64,000 nt of DNA from Pseudomonas arsenicoxydans (lineage in GTDB: Bacteria > Pseudomonadota > Gammaproteobacteria > Pseudomonadales > Pseudomonadaceae). Numbering within the stretch: position 1 is the first letter of the stretch; each line of letters begins with the position of its first letter. This document shows, piece after piece, positions 8,532 to 18,385 of this stretch. The notes beneath the pieces were generated by a model. The model saw only the letters and a program-made list of their open reading frames with translations. It was not told the origin of the DNA and did no database searches. Location: assembly GCF_006438915.1 (NCBI RefSeq), contig NZ_RCZE01000015.1, forward strand, positions 110,669-174,668. Direction: 5' to 3'. Made by a program: the position numbers and the translations under genes.

Positions 8532-9890
8532 TTAGCCGCCCGCGGCAGGAGCGAAGATGGAAGCGAGATGGTTGACGCTGGCGCCCATGCCGATGTTGTC
8601 GTTCAAACCCTGACGCAGGTAAGTGACCATGGCTGGCTGGAGGGAGATCGCGGTGTCGGTCTCACGATCACCGCCCGGTACATACGCACCGACGCTGATC
8701 AAGTCGCGACTCTGCTGATAGCGTGACCAGTACTGCTTGAACATCTGCGCGCGGGCCATGTGCTCAGGGCTGACCACCGATGGCATGACCCGGCTGATGG
8801 ACGCTTCGATGTCGATGGCCGGGTAATGACCTTCTTCCGCCAGGCGCCGGGACAACACGATGTGGCCGTCGAGCACGCCTCGCGCGGCATCGGCAATCGG
8901 ATCCTGCTGGTCATCGCCTTCGGACAACACGGTATAAAACGCCGTGATCGAACCACCGCCCTTCTCGGCGTTACCGGCGCGCTCCACCAGTTTTGGCAAC
9001 TTGGCGAATACCGACGGCGGATAACCCTTGGTGGCCGGCGGTTCGCCGATGGCCAGGGCGATTTCCCGCTGGGCCTGGGCGAAACGGGTCAGGGAATCCA
9101 TGAGCAACAGGACGTTCTTGCCCTTGTCGCGAAAATATTCGGCGATACGCGTGCAGTACATCGCCGCGCGCAGACGCATCAACGGCGCATCGTCCGCCGG
9201 CGACGCCACGACCACGGAACGCTTGAGCCCTTCTTCACCGAGGATGTGCTCGATGAACTCCTTAACTTCACGACCCCGCTCACCGATCAGGCCGACGACG
9301 ATAATGTCGGCCTCGGTGAAGCGCGTCATCATGCCCAGCAGCACCGATTTACCCACACCGGTACCGGCGAACAGCCCGAGCCGCTGGCCGCGACCGACCG
9401 TCAACAACCCGTTGATCGTACGAATGCCGACGTCCAGCGGCTCGCTGATCGGTTCGCGCTTGAGCGGGTTGATGGTGGGGCCGTCCATCGGCACCCAGTC
9501 TTCGGCTTTCATCCCGCCCTTGCCGTCCAGCGCACGACCGGCACCATCGAGCACTCGACCGAGCATGCTCATGCCCATTGGCAAGCGACCGGTATCGGCC
9601 AGCGGAACCACGCGGGCACCGGGCGCGATGCCCGCAACGCTGCCGACGGGCATCAGGAACACTTTGCTGCCGGAGAAGCCCATGACCTCGGCTTCGACCT
9701 GTACCGGGTGATAGCTGTCGTCGTTGATGACCATGCAGCGACTGCCCATGGCCGCACGCAAGCCTTCGGCTTCGAGGGTCAGGCCGACCATACGCAGCAA
9801 GCGCCCTTCAAGGATCGGTGCGCCGGCCAGTTCCGTGGCCTCGGCGTAACCGCCCAGGCGTTTGGCGAAGCTGGTGCGATCAAGGCGCAT
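8532..9890 (-). CDS. fliI: Flagellum-specific ATPase FliI
   Basis: FliI is the ATPase of the flagellar type III export apparatus, related to F1-beta. Walker A is AGTGVGKS (about residues 175-182), followed by VGLIGERGREVKEF and the Walker B region NVLLLMDSLTRFAQAQREI. The ATG at 9890 (MRLDRTSF) is preferred over an upstream in-frame start at 9941 because it gives the normal length (452 aa), and the extra N-terminal residues do not resemble the family. The gene overlaps the end of fliH by 11 bases. Confidence 0.97.
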   Translation of the reverse strand: MRLDRTSFAKRLGGYAEATELAGAPILEGRLLRMVGLTLEAEGLRAAMGSRCMVINDDSYHPVQVEAEVMGFSGSKVFLMPVGSVAGIAPGARVVPLADTGRLPMGMSMLGRVLDGAGRALDGKGGMKAEDWVPMDGPTINPLKREPISEPLDVGIRTINGLLTVGRGQRLGLFAGTGVGKSVLLGMMTRFTEADIIVVGLIGERGREVKEFIEHILGEEGLKRSVVVASPADDAPLMRLRAAMYCTRIAEYFRDKGKNVLLLMDSLTRFAQAQREIALAIGEPPATKGYPPSVFAKLPKLVERAGNAEKGGGSITAFYTVLSEGDDQQDPIADAARGVLDGHIVLSRRLAEEGHYPAIDIEASISRVMPSVVSPEHMARAQMFKQYWSRYQQSRDLISVGAYVPGGDRETDTAISLQPAMVTYLRQGLNDNIGMGASVNHLASIFAPAAGG

Positions 9891-10689
9891 CAGGGACGTC
9901 CAGTTCCGCGTCGACCGACGTAACAGCAGGCTTTTCGTCAACCGGCAGTTCCAGGTGCAGATCCGCTGCTGCTGGGTGCAGCGCCTGATCGTGCAACTGA
10001 TCGAGCAGCTTGGCCATGACTTGGGCGATACGGGTTTCGACGGTGGCGTCGATACGGCTGTGTTCGGTTTCTACCCGGCAACCGCCCGGCAACAGCGACT
10101 CGTCCTCGACGATGCGCCAGGTTTCTTCGTGGCGTTCGCGCAGGGCTTTGACTTGTTCGAAGTCCTGCGGATTGATGTACAGGCGCACATTGCCCGCGCC
10201 CAACGGCAGGAGCTTGAGCGCTTCACGCATGACGTGTTCGATCTGCGTCGAGTCGATGGCCAATTCGCGCTGGATCACCTGTTTGGTGATGTGCTGCACG
10301 AGGTCGATCATGGATCGCTCAATGAACGTGTCCTGCTCGGCGATAGGCTCGAAGAGGTTGACCATCAGTTGCTCAAGACCGGCAATCTTCGGCGCCAGCG
10401 CCGCTTCGGCTTCCTGGCGAACCTTGAGCGTGGTGCTGTGGAAACCTTCTTTCTCGCCCACGGCGAAGCCTTCGTTGTAGGCTTCCTGGCGGATCGCTTC
10501 GAGTTCTTCGAGGGTCAGTGGCTGGACTTCGTCCAGCGGCACTTCTTCCATCTCCGGCGGCTCGGGCTCAGGTTCTGGCTCGGGTTCCGGGACGAAAGGG
10601 TCGAAACTGGGCAGCGCCCAGACGTCGAAGCCGGCAACGTGCTTGCCGCGAATCAGGTCGGTCTGGGACTCATCATGTTTGGACGACAT
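9880..10689 (-). CDS. fliH: Flagellar assembly protein FliH
   Basis: FliH is the peripheral stalk of the export ATPase; it binds FliI and anchors it to FliN. The 269-residue protein has a Pro-Glu dipeptide repeat (about residues 34-45) and an acidic linker. A helical region with GxxxG-like spacing precedes the conserved C-terminal FliH domain (about 125-235). It lies eight bases after fliG and overlaps fliI. Confidence 0.95.
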   Translation of the reverse strand: MSSKHDESQTDLIRGKHVAGFDVWALPSFDPFVPEPEPEPEPEPPEMEEVPLDEVQPLTLEELEAIRQEAYNEGFAVGEKEGFHSTTLKVRQEAEAALAPKIAGLEQLMVNLFEPIAEQDTFIERSMIDLVQHITKQVIQRELAIDSTQIEHVMREALKLLPLGAGNVRLYINPQDFEQVKALRERHEETWRIVEDESLLPGGCRVETEHSRIDATVETRIAQVMAKLLDQLHDQALHPAAADLHLELPVDEKPAVTSVDAELDVPDAP

Positions 10690-10696
10690 AGTGACC

Positions 10697-11716
10697 TTAG
10701 ATCATCTCTTCGCCGCCCTTCCCGCCGAGAACGATTTCTCCGGCTTCGGCCATACGGCGGGCAATGGTGAGGATTTCTTTCTGCGCGGTTTCCACGTCGC
10801 TGACACGCACCGGGCCTTTGGCCTCGAGGTCGTCGCGCAACAGTTCGGCCGCTCGTTTGGACATGTTCTTGAAGATCTTTTCCTTGACGCCTTCGTCCGA
10901 ACCCTTGAGGGCCAGTACCAGCACGTCGGAAGACACTTCGCGCAGCAACGCCTGAATCCCGCGGTCGTCGACATCGGACAGGTTGTTGAACACGAACATG
11001 AGGTCTTCGATCTGACCGGACAGGTCTTCGTCGACTTCGCGGATCGAGTCCATCAGCTGACCTTCGATCGAGCTGTCGAGGAAGTTCATGATATCGGCCG
11101 CGCGCTTGATGCCACCCAGGGTGGTGCGCGAGGCATTCGAGTTGCCGGAGAACTGCTTCTCGAGAATCTGGTTGAGCTCTTTCAGAGCCGCCGGCTGCAC
11201 AGTGTTCAGCGAGGAGACCCGCAGAATGATGTCCAGGCGCACCTTGTGGTCGAAGTTGCCGAGCACTTCGCCGGCCTGATCCGGGTCGAGGTACGCGACC
11301 ACGATGGCCTGAATCTGTGGGTGCTCGTAACGGATCACGTCGGCGACGGCGCGCGGTTCCATCCACTTCAGGCTGTCGAGGCCGCTGGTGTTGCCGCCCA
11401 GCAGGATGCGGTCGATCAGGCCGTTGGCCTTGTCTTCGCCCAATGCCTGGGTGAGCATTTTGCGCACGTAGTCGTCGGAGCCGACGCCCAGGCTGGTCTG
11501 GTCGCCGACGATGTCGACGAACTCGCTCATGACCTGTTCGACTTGCTCGCGGTGGACGTTGCCCATCTGGGCCATCGCCACACCCACGCGCTGGACCTCT
11601 TTAGGCCCCATGTGGCGCAACACCTGGGCAGCATCGGTCGAACCGAGGGACAGCAGCAGAATCGCGGCTTTGTCGACCTTGGTCAGTTTGGCGGCAACGG
11701 CTCGGTTATCACTCAT
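10697..11716 (-). CDS. fliG: Flagellar motor switch protein FliG
   Basis: FliG is the upper C-ring protein that binds FliF and interacts with the stator to produce torque. The 339 residues show the three armadillo-like domains, including KAAILLLSLG near the N-terminus, the EHPQ motif (YEHPQIQAIV, about residue 130) and the C-terminal torque helix with charged residues DDRGIQALLREVSSDVLVLALKG (split over about 247-270). It overlaps the end of fliF by eight bases. Confidence 0.98.
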   Translation of the reverse strand: MSDNRAVAAKLTKVDKAAILLLSLGSTDAAQVLRHMGPKEVQRVGVAMAQMGNVHREQVEQVMSEFVDIVGDQTSLGVGSDDYVRKMLTQALGEDKANGLIDRILLGGNTSGLDSLKWMEPRAVADVIRYEHPQIQAIVVAYLDPDQAGEVLGNFDHKVRLDIILRVSSLNTVQPAALKELNQILEKQFSGNSNASRTTLGGIKRAADIMNFLDSSIEGQLMDSIREVDEDLSGQIEDLMFVFNNLSDVDDRGIQALLREVSSDVLVLALKGSDEGVKEKIFKNMSKRAAELLRDDLEAKGPVRVSDVETAQKEILTIARRMAEAGEIVLGGKGGEEMI

Positions 11717-13496
11717 CTGCGTTAATCCACTCTTTCACGACCTGGGCCACGCGACCCGGGTCTTCTGCCACCAGACTCTTGATTGCATTCAACTGTGCGT
11801 CATAGCCTTCGCTCGGGCTCGGCAGCAGGATGCTTTGCGGCCCGCCGAGGCTGACACGGTCGTTGGCCAGTTCGCCGTCCAGGCCGCCCATGCCACCGAG
11901 TTCCCCGTCGCTGCCCAAGCCAAGAAGTTGCTTGTCTTTGCCGCCACCGGTGATGTTGTTGAGCACCGGACGCAGCACGCCGAACACCAGCACCAGGATG
12001 AACAATACGCCCATCACTTGCTTGACGATGTCCCAGAACCACGGCTGCGAGTAGAACGGAATGTCGGCAATCACTTCACCGCGTTCTGCGGAGAACGGCA
12101 TGTTGATCACGCTGACGCTGTCGCCACGGCTGGCGTCGAAACCGACCGCGTCCTGCACCAGGCGAGTGAAGCGCGCCAATTCGTCGGCGCTCCACGGCGC
12201 ACGGGTGGTTTCGCCGTTGGCCGCGCTGACCTTGACCTGATCGTCGACCACCACCGACACCGACAGGCGATTCAATCGGCCCTGCTGTTGCTTGGTGTGG
12301 CTGATGGAACGGTCGAGCTCGAAGTTCTTGGTGGATTGTTGACGCTTGTCCGCCGGGTACGGCGCCAGCATTGGCTGACCGGTGGCCGGGTCCATGATTT
12401 GCTGACCGTTGGCATCGATCAACGGCTGGCCTGGCTGCACCATGCCGGCCGAGGCGGTTGAGCCGCCAGTGGTTTGCGGTGCCGAGGCCGGCGACGGCGG
12501 CTGGTTGCTCAAGGCACCCGGCACACCTTGCGGGCCATTGCTGGCAGTGCGTTGTTCGTTGACCGACTGCTCGCTGCGCAACGCCGGCTGGTCCGGGTTG
12601 AACTGCTCGGAGGTCGACTCGACGGCGCTGAAATCGACATCGGCAGACACTTCGGCTTTATAGCGATCGTTGCCCAGCACCGGTTGCAGGATGTTGTGCA
12701 CGCGCTGGGTCAGCATGGTTTCCATGCGACGGCTGTAATCGAACTGCTTGCCAGCCATGGTCAGTTCGGAGTTCTCCGCCTGATCCGACAGCAGGTTGCC
12801 CTTCTGGTCGACGACGGTGATCTGCGATTTGCTCAGCTCAGGAACACTGGTGGCCACCAGGTTGATGATCGCCAGTACCTGGCCTGGCTCCAGGGAGCGG
12901 CCGGAATACAGTTCAACCAGAATCGAAGCACTTGGCTTGCGCTCATCACGCACGAACACCGAGCTTTTCGGAATGGCCAGGTGCACGCGGGCACCCTTGA
13001 CGTTGTTCAGGCTGGAAATGGTCCGCGCCAGTTCGCCTTCGAGGCCGCGACGATAACGGGTCGCTTCCATGAACTGGCTGGTCCCGAGGCCCTGGTCCTT
13101 GTCGAGGATTTCGAAACCGATGTTGCCGTCGCTGGGAGTGACACCAGCCGCCGCGAGTTTCAGGCGCGCACGGGACAAATCATCGGCCTTGACCAGCAAG
13201 GCACCGGAGTTCGGTTCAACGGTGTAAGGAATATCGGCGGAGGCCAGGGTGTCCATGACCTGCTTGGCGTCCATACCGGCAAGGCTGCCGTACAGAGGCC
13301 GGTAGTCCGGCTGCTGCGACCACAGCACCACGGCAAAACCAATCGCCACGCTCGCAGCCAGGCCGACCAACAGGCCTACCTGACGCAGCATGGTCATCTC
13401 GGAGAGGTTTTCCAGGAAGGACAACCCGAACAGCGGCGGTTTGCCGTCTATTGGGGTGGCCTTGGCCGGAAGGTTATCGGCGACTGCTTCTGCCAT
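11709..13496 (-). CDS. fliF: Flagellar MS-ring protein FliF
   Basis: FliF forms the MS ring, the membrane platform of the basal body. The 595-residue product has a cytoplasmic N-terminal tail, a first transmembrane helix (about 41-62) and the ring-building motifs of the YscJ/FliF family (GSLAGMDAKQVMDTL; SVFVRDERKPSASILVEL). A Gly/Pro/Ser/Gln-rich middle insertion spans about 300-370, a second transmembrane helix lies near 485-505, and the C-terminal FliG-binding tail ends VVKEWINADE. All are family hallmarks. Confidence 0.98.
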   Translation of the reverse strand: MAEAVADNLPAKATPIDGKPPLFGLSFLENLSEMTMLRQVGLLVGLAASVAIGFAVVLWSQQPDYRPLYGSLAGMDAKQVMDTLASADIPYTVEPNSGALLVKADDLSRARLKLAAAGVTPSDGNIGFEILDKDQGLGTSQFMEATRYRRGLEGELARTISSLNNVKGARVHLAIPKSSVFVRDERKPSASILVELYSGRSLEPGQVLAIINLVATSVPELSKSQITVVDQKGNLLSDQAENSELTMAGKQFDYSRRMETMLTQRVHNILQPVLGNDRYKAEVSADVDFSAVESTSEQFNPDQPALRSEQSVNEQRTASNGPQGVPGALSNQPPSPASAPQTTGGSTASAGMVQPGQPLIDANGQQIMDPATGQPMLAPYPADKRQQSTKNFELDRSISHTKQQQGRLNRLSVSVVVDDQVKVSAANGETTRAPWSADELARFTRLVQDAVGFDASRGDSVSVINMPFSAERGEVIADIPFYSQPWFWDIVKQVMGVLFILVLVFGVLRPVLNNITGGGKDKQLLGLGSDGELGGMGGLDGELANDRVSLGGPQSILLPSPSEGYDAQLNAIKSLVAEDPGRVAQVVKEWINADE

Positions 13497-13510
13497 GACT
13501 CAATTCGTCC

Positions 13511-13840
13511 TTAAACCGGCATCTGCATGATGTCTTGGTAAGCCTGAACCAGTTTGTTGCGCACTTGCGTCAACGCCTGGAAAGACACGCTGGCCTTCTG
13601 CGAGGAAATCATCACGTCCGTCAGGTCGACGCCGCTCTTGCCGATCTCGAAGGCACTGGCCAGCTGATTGGATGCCTGCTGAGTGTCGTTCACTTTATTG
13701 ACGGCTTGACCGAGCATGTCGGAAAAGCTGCTGCCACCCAATTCAGGGACTGCGGCAGTCGATTTCGACGCAGACATGGCATCCATTTGCATGGAACGCA
13801 TATCCAGCATCAACCGATTAAATTCAATACCTTGGCTCAT
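13511..13840 (-). CDS. fliE: Flagellar hook-basal body protein FliE
   Basis: FliE joins the MS ring to the rod and is the first exported rod component. The start is taken as the ATG at 13840 (MSQGIEFNRLML), which follows a GAGAGA Shine-Dalgarno; an upstream in-frame start at 13897 would add 19 unconserved residues. The 109-residue protein ends with the typical SFQALTQVRNKLVQAYQDIMQMPV region. It leads the fliEFGHIJ operon, and the sigma-54 element at 13919-13933 is 79 bp upstream. Confidence 0.97.
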   Translation of the reverse strand: MSQGIEFNRLMLDMRSMQMDAMSASKSTAAVPELGGSSFSDMLGQAVNKVNDTQQASNQLASAFEIGKSGVDLTDVMISSQKASVSFQALTQVRNKLVQAYQDIMQMPV

Positions 13841-13918
13841 GATTTCTCTCTTTGACGAAGCTACGTCGTTAGCGACCCGCAATTTTTTGACACTCACTCG
13901 GCGGGTACTGAGGTGTTA

Positions 13919-13933
13919 GCAACAAGGGTGCCA
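13919..13933 (-). promoter_or_regulatory. Sigma-54 promoter of fliE operon
   Basis: On the minus strand the sequence TGGCACCCTTGTTGC matches the RpoN consensus (TGGCAC, five-base spacer, TTGC), with GG and GC ten bases apart. It ends 79 bp before the fliE ATG. In Pseudomonas the fliE operon is a sigma-54, FleR-activated class III unit, so sequence and expectation agree. Confidence 0.88.
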
Positions 13934-13989
13934 GCTCCGCGATTGCCCTACACAAAAGCCCTCCGATCCATGGCTCACCACAAAACCAT

Positions 13990-14156
13990 TGCGGTAGCGA
14001 GCTTTTGTGGCGAGGGGGCTTGTCGGACCGCCGCACCGCCCCGTTCGGCTGCGCAGCAGTCGCAAACTCTGGCCATTTGCTGAGACTGAATTCAACAGGG
14101 ACCGCTTCGCGCTCCAACGGGGGCAAGCCCCCTCGCCACAGAAGCTCGCTCCCACA
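13990..14156. repeat. Long inverted repeat with REP-like arms
   Basis: The left arm (GCGAGCTTTTGTGGCGAGGG then GGCTTG) is complementary to the right arm (CAAGCC CCCTCGCCACAGAAGCTCGC), with about 100 bp between them. This is a GTGGCGAGGG-type Pseudomonas intergenic repeat. It lies between the fleR stop and the fliE promoter, so it may act at the 3' end of the fleSR message. Confidence 0.8.
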
Positions 14157-14184
14157 TTTAGATCGGTGTCAGGTGCGTCAACTT

Positions 14185-15579
14185 TCAGGTGGCGAACAGA
14201 TACGCTTCCACGTCCATTCCTGCGTCGCGCATCTGCGCCAGCTTGTAGCGCAAGGTGCGCGGGCTGATGCCCAGTCGCTCGGCGGCCTCTTTGCGACGAC
14301 CCCGCTCGGAGCGCAAGGTGTCGATGATCATCTGGAATTCACGGCGCCGCAGGTCATCGCCCAGTGCGCCAGCCGATTCGGCGTCAACCTCGACGGCTCG
14401 CAACGGTGCAACCACCAATGTCGGCAACGGCGCACAGGCAACCGGCCCGGACAGACAGAAATCCTGCGGCTGGATCAAACCACCCTGCTGCAGAATCAAG
14501 GCTCGCTGGATTGCGTTGTCCAGCTCTCGCACGTTGCCCGGCCATGGATAACCGATCAGGCACGCCTGGGCCTCGGGCGACAGCTTCGCTGCCGCGTGCT
14601 TCATTTTATTGACGTGTTTGGTCAGCAGTCGCTCGGCCAGCGGCAGGATGTCGGCGGTGCGCTCGCGCAGCGGACGCCAGGCCAACGGAAACACCGACAG
14701 TCGATAATAAAGATCTTCACGAAAACGCCCCGCCGCCACTTCACCGGCCAAATCGCGGTTAGTCGTGGCCACGACCCGAATGTCCAGGGTGATGGTTTTG
14801 CGTGCGCCAACGCGCTCGACTTCACGCTCCTGCAACACCCGCAGCAACTTGGCCTGTAGCCCGAGGGGCATTTCGGAAATTTCGTCGAGCAGGATCGTGC
14901 CGCCGTCGGCTTGTTCGAACTTGCCGGCCTGCGCAGCGATGGCGCCGGTGAAAGAGCCTTTTTCGTGACCGAACAACGTGGCTTCCAGCATGTTGTCGGG
15001 GATCGCGGCGCAGTTGATCGCAATAAACGGCTGACTGGCGCGATGGGAATGCTGATGAATGTAGCGGGCCAATACTTCCTTGCCGGTGCCGGACTCGCCA
15101 GAGATCAGCACCGTGGAATCACTGCGCGCCACTCGCGCGGCCAACTCCAGCAATTGCGCGCTGGCCGGCTCGAACGCCACCGGACCTTCGCCCTCCGACG
15201 TACCGAGATTGCCCAACGCGTGACGCGCGACCAAATCCAGCAAGGCCTTGGGCTCGAACGGCTTGACCAGATAATCCGCTGCGCCCTGGCGCATCGCATC
15301 GACTGCGCGCTCGACGGCGCCATGGGCCGTCATCAGCAACACCGGCAATTGCGGCTGACGCGCCCGCAACAAGCCGAGCAACTGGTGCCCGTCCATGCCC
15401 GGCATATTGACGTCACTGATCACCAGATTGAACGCCTCGACGGCCACGGTCGCCAACGCTTCCTCTGCCGAACCCACTGCCTTGAAATCATGCCCCGCCA
15501 GCATCAGCGTATCGGCCAGGGCCTCGCGTAGCGCGCGGTCATCCTCGACCAGTAGAACCTTGATTGCCATGCCTTTCAT
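14185..15579 (-). CDS. fleR: Sigma-54-dependent response regulator FleR
   Basis: FleR activates the class III flagellar operons with RpoN. The receiver domain (about 5-120) has phosphoacceptor Asp56 in VISDVNMPGMDG. The AAA+ domain has Walker A GESGTGKE (about 161-168) and the sigma-54 contact loop GSFTGA (about 208-213). A Fis-type HTH follows (about 425-460; RRKEAAERLGISPRTLRYKL). The 15579 ATG overlaps the fleS stop (ATGA) and has a GGAG ribosome binding site; MAIKVLL at 15570 is an alternative closer to homologues. Length 464 aa is normal. Confidence 0.96.
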   Translation of the reverse strand: MKGMAIKVLLVEDDRALREALADTLMLAGHDFKAVGSAEEALATVAVEAFNLVISDVNMPGMDGHQLLGLLRARQPQLPVLLMTAHGAVERAVDAMRQGAADYLVKPFEPKALLDLVARHALGNLGTSEGEGPVAFEPASAQLLELAARVARSDSTVLISGESGTGKEVLARYIHQHSHRASQPFIAINCAAIPDNMLEATLFGHEKGSFTGAIAAQAGKFEQADGGTILLDEISEMPLGLQAKLLRVLQEREVERVGARKTITLDIRVVATTNRDLAGEVAAGRFREDLYYRLSVFPLAWRPLRERTADILPLAERLLTKHVNKMKHAAAKLSPEAQACLIGYPWPGNVRELDNAIQRALILQQGGLIQPQDFCLSGPVACAPLPTLVVAPLRAVEVDAESAGALGDDLRRREFQMIIDTLRSERGRRKEAAERLGISPRTLRYKLAQMRDAGMDVEAYLFAT

Positions 15580-16799
15580 TCCGCTCCCTGAGCGCCGGAT
15601 TTGTCACCCGAAAAAAGCGGCAGGACCACCAGCGCACACGTACCGCGACCCGGCCGCGAGCGCAGCTGCAATTCACCCTGATGCGCACGGGCCACGGCCT
15701 TGACCACGGTCAGGCCCAAGCCGGTGCCGGTGGTCTTGGTGGTGAAAAACGGCTCACCCAGACGCGCCAGCACGGTGCTGTCTATGCCGCTGCCGTTGTC
15801 GCTGACGCACACACGCAGGTTGTGATCTCGGGTATACAAGTGAACCTTCAAACGGACATCACCGGCACTCGCCTGAATCGCATTCTCGATCAGGTTGAGG
15901 ATCGCCCCGATCAGCGTGTCGCGATTGCACAGCAACTCGCCGGCATGACTGTCGCACTGCCAACGCACTGGCAGGTCCTGGACCTGCGTCAGTGCCGCCG
16001 CTTGCAGCGATTGCATCAGATGCTTGGGCGTCACGCGATCGGTCAGCGGTAGCTCGCCGCGAGCGAACACCAGCATGTCGCGAACCTGATGTTCCAGCTC
16101 ATGCAGACGTTCTTTCAATCGACCGGCAAAACGCTGTTGCGTGGCGACCGGCAATTCCTGCTCGGTCAAGTGACTGGCGTACAGCAAAGCAGCCGACAGC
16201 GGCGTGCGAATCTGATGCGCCAACGAGGCGACCATTCGGCCGAGGGAAGACAAGCGTTCGTGACGGGCCAGCTGATCTTGCAGATGACGGGTTTCAGTCA
16301 GGTCGTTGAGCAGCACCAACTGACCCGGTTCGGCGTCCAGCGAGCGAGTGGCGATCGACAGACGCCGACCGTCCTTGAGCGAGATTTCGTGTCCGTCGTC
16401 TTTGCGAGGCGCAAAACATCGAGCGATGACGTGACGCCAGAGTTCGCCTTCGAGCGGCAGCCCGAGCAACTCACACGCCGCCGGATTGGCTTCGCGCACG
16501 ATGCCTTGGGCATCGATAACGATAACGCCGCCGGGCAACAGGTCGAGGAGATTTTGCAGACGATTGGCCAGGCGTTCTTTTTCCGCCAGCTCTTGCATGC
16601 GCTGGGCACTGACCACGGCCAATTCGCCCTTGAGCTCGGTGACCCGCGCTTCAAGCATGCTGTAGGAATCGGTCAGTTGACTCGACATCTGGCTGAACAG
16701 CGCAAACGCCTGCTCAAGGCCAAGCCGGCTTGCCTGCTCTACGGACGACGGTTGTCCCGAAGCGTCAGGGACAGGAGACATCTGGGCGGCTTGGGGCAT
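15576..16799 (-). CDS. fleS: Sensor histidine kinase FleS
   Basis: FleS is the cytoplasmic kinase partner of FleR. The 407 residues contain a coiled-coil region (about 35-85), a PAS domain (about 85-170), a HisKA dimerisation domain with phospho-His195 (MVASLAHQIRTPLSAA) and a HATPase_c domain with N, G1 and G2 boxes (LIENAIQAS; VSDNGSGID; GTGLGLTVVKAV). There are no membrane segments, as in P. aeruginosa FleS. It is the first gene of fleSR and has its own sigma-54 element at 16855-16869. Confidence 0.96.
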   Translation of the reverse strand: MPQAAQMSPVPDASGQPSSVEQASRLGLEQAFALFSQMSSQLTDSYSMLEARVTELKGELAVVSAQRMQELAEKERLANRLQNLLDLLPGGVIVIDAQGIVREANPAACELLGLPLEGELWRHVIARCFAPRKDDGHEISLKDGRRLSIATRSLDAEPGQLVLLNDLTETRHLQDQLARHERLSSLGRMVASLAHQIRTPLSAALLYASHLTEQELPVATQQRFAGRLKERLHELEHQVRDMLVFARGELPLTDRVTPKHLMQSLQAAALTQVQDLPVRWQCDSHAGELLCNRDTLIGAILNLIENAIQASAGDVRLKVHLYTRDHNLRVCVSDNGSGIDSTVLARLGEPFFTTKTTGTGLGLTVVKAVARAHQGELQLRSRPGRGTCALVVLPLFSGDKSGAQGAE

Positions 16800-16854
16800 C
16801 GTGCTCTCTCGCTTGGCTGACCGTCAGTTAAACGGAACGTTGCGAGGGACTTAG

Positions 16855-16869
16855 CAATACCCGTGCCTA
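16855..16869 (-). promoter_or_regulatory. Sigma-54 promoter of fleSR
   Basis: On the minus strand AGGCACGGGTATTGC has GG and GC ten bases apart and the TTGC -12 box. It deviates from TGGCAC only at the first base. It lies 56 bp upstream of the fleS ATG, fitting the known FleQ/RpoN control of fleSR in Pseudomonas. Confidence 0.82.
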
Positions 16870-16909
16870 AAAAAAACCGCCCAGAAATTAAGGACTTGAA
16901 AAACAGGCG

Positions 16910-18385
16910 TCAATCATCCGCCTGTTCATCACCATCGCGACGGCTCATGCCGTACTTGCGCATCTTTTCCACCAGCGTGGTGCGACGAATCCGCAGGCGT
17001 TCAGCGGCGCGTGCGACGATGCCATTGGCATCATCCAGCGCCTGCTGAATCAGGCCCTGCTCCAGACCACCGAGGTAGTCTTTCAGGTCCAGGCCTTCGG
17101 GCGGCAGCATGGCGCTGGCGGTGAAGTCCGGGGTGTGACCGTTGATGGCCACCCGCTCTTCCAGATCGCTGCGCAGGCTGTCGACCAGTTGCTCGTCTTC
17201 GTCGTCGACGTAGCGGAATTTCTTCGGCAATTCGACCACGCCGATCACCCCGTACGGGTGCATGATCGCCATGCGCTCGACCAGGTTGGCGAGTTCGCGA
17301 ACGTTGCCCGGCCAGCCGTGACGGCACAGCGACATGATCGCGGCGGAGTTGAAACGGATCGAACCGCGCTTCTCGTGCTCCATGCGCGAGATCAATTCGT
17401 TCATCAGCAACGGGATGTCTTCGACGCGCTCGCGCAGCGGCGCCATCTCGATCGGGAACACGTTCAGGCGGTAGTACAAGTCTTCGCGGAAGGTGCCGAT
17501 CTCGATCATGCTTTCGAGATTCTTGTGGGTCGCGGCAATGATGCGCACGTCGACGCTTTGGGTCTTGTTGCTGCCCACACGCTCGAAGGTGCGCTCCTGC
17601 AGTACGCGCAGCAGCTTGACCTGCATCGGCAACGGCATGTCGCCGATCTCATCGAGAAACAGCGTACCGCCATTAGCCAGTTCGAAACGTCCGGCACGGC
17701 TGGTGATCGCCCCGGTAAAGGCGCCCTTCTCGTGGCCGAACAATTCGCTTTCCAGCAACTCGGCCGGGATCGCCCCGCAGTTGACAGGCACGAATGGCGC
17801 GTCACGACGCTTGGAGTGGTAGTGCAAGTTGCGCGCAACCACTTCCTTCCCTGTGCCGGACTCACCGAGGATCAGCACGCTGGCGTCGGTGTCGGCCACT
17901 TGCTGCATCATCTGACGGACGTGTTGAATCGCCCGGCTGGTGCCGACAAGGCTGCGGAACAGATTGGGTTCACGGTGACGACCGCGCTCGCGGGCCTGGT
18001 CGTACATCTCGCGATAGACCTGGGCACGGTGCAGGGAGTCGAGCAGCTTGCTGTAGCTGGGTGGCATTTCGAGGGTCGAAAGCACTCGGCGACGCTGGTC
18101 TTCTGGCAGGTCAATGGAAGAATTATCGCCCATTAACAAAACCGGAAGGAACTCATCCCAGGTTGCGAGTGTCTTTAACAAGCCCGTAAGTGCGCCAGGA
18201 GCATTGACCGTCCCGATCAGGACACAGATCACTTCACGACTTGATGACAAAGAGCCGACAGCCTGCTGCCAGTCATGGCTTCCGCAGGGTAAATTTTCTT
18301 CACCGAGAAAATTTAAAATCACCGCCAGGTCGCGGCGGCGGACGCTATCGTCATCAATCAGCAGAATTTTGGTTTCACGCCACAT
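16910..18385 (-). CDS. fleQ: Flagellar master regulator FleQ
   Basis: FleQ is the c-di-GMP-responsive enhancer-binding protein that turns on class II flagellar genes with RpoN and represses exopolysaccharide genes. The N-terminal receiver-like domain (about 1-120) lacks the phosphoacceptor Asp, as in known FleQ proteins. The AAA+ domain has Walker A GESGTGKE (about 174-181) and GAFTGA (about 221-226). The C-terminal HTH (about 445-485) contains ARAAERLRIRRTTLVEKMRKYG. The start MWRETKILLIDD matches homologues, and 491 aa is the usual length. Confidence 0.98.
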   Translation of the reverse strand: MWRETKILLIDDDSVRRRDLAVILNFLGEENLPCGSHDWQQAVGSLSSSREVICVLIGTVNAPGALTGLLKTLATWDEFLPVLLMGDNSSIDLPEDQRRRVLSTLEMPPSYSKLLDSLHRAQVYREMYDQARERGRHREPNLFRSLVGTSRAIQHVRQMMQQVADTDASVLILGESGTGKEVVARNLHYHSKRRDAPFVPVNCGAIPAELLESELFGHEKGAFTGAITSRAGRFELANGGTLFLDEIGDMPLPMQVKLLRVLQERTFERVGSNKTQSVDVRIIAATHKNLESMIEIGTFREDLYYRLNVFPIEMAPLRERVEDIPLLMNELISRMEHEKRGSIRFNSAAIMSLCRHGWPGNVRELANLVERMAIMHPYGVIGVVELPKKFRYVDDEDEQLVDSLRSDLEERVAINGHTPDFTASAMLPPEGLDLKDYLGGLEQGLIQQALDDANGIVARAAERLRIRRTTLVEKMRKYGMSRRDGDEQADD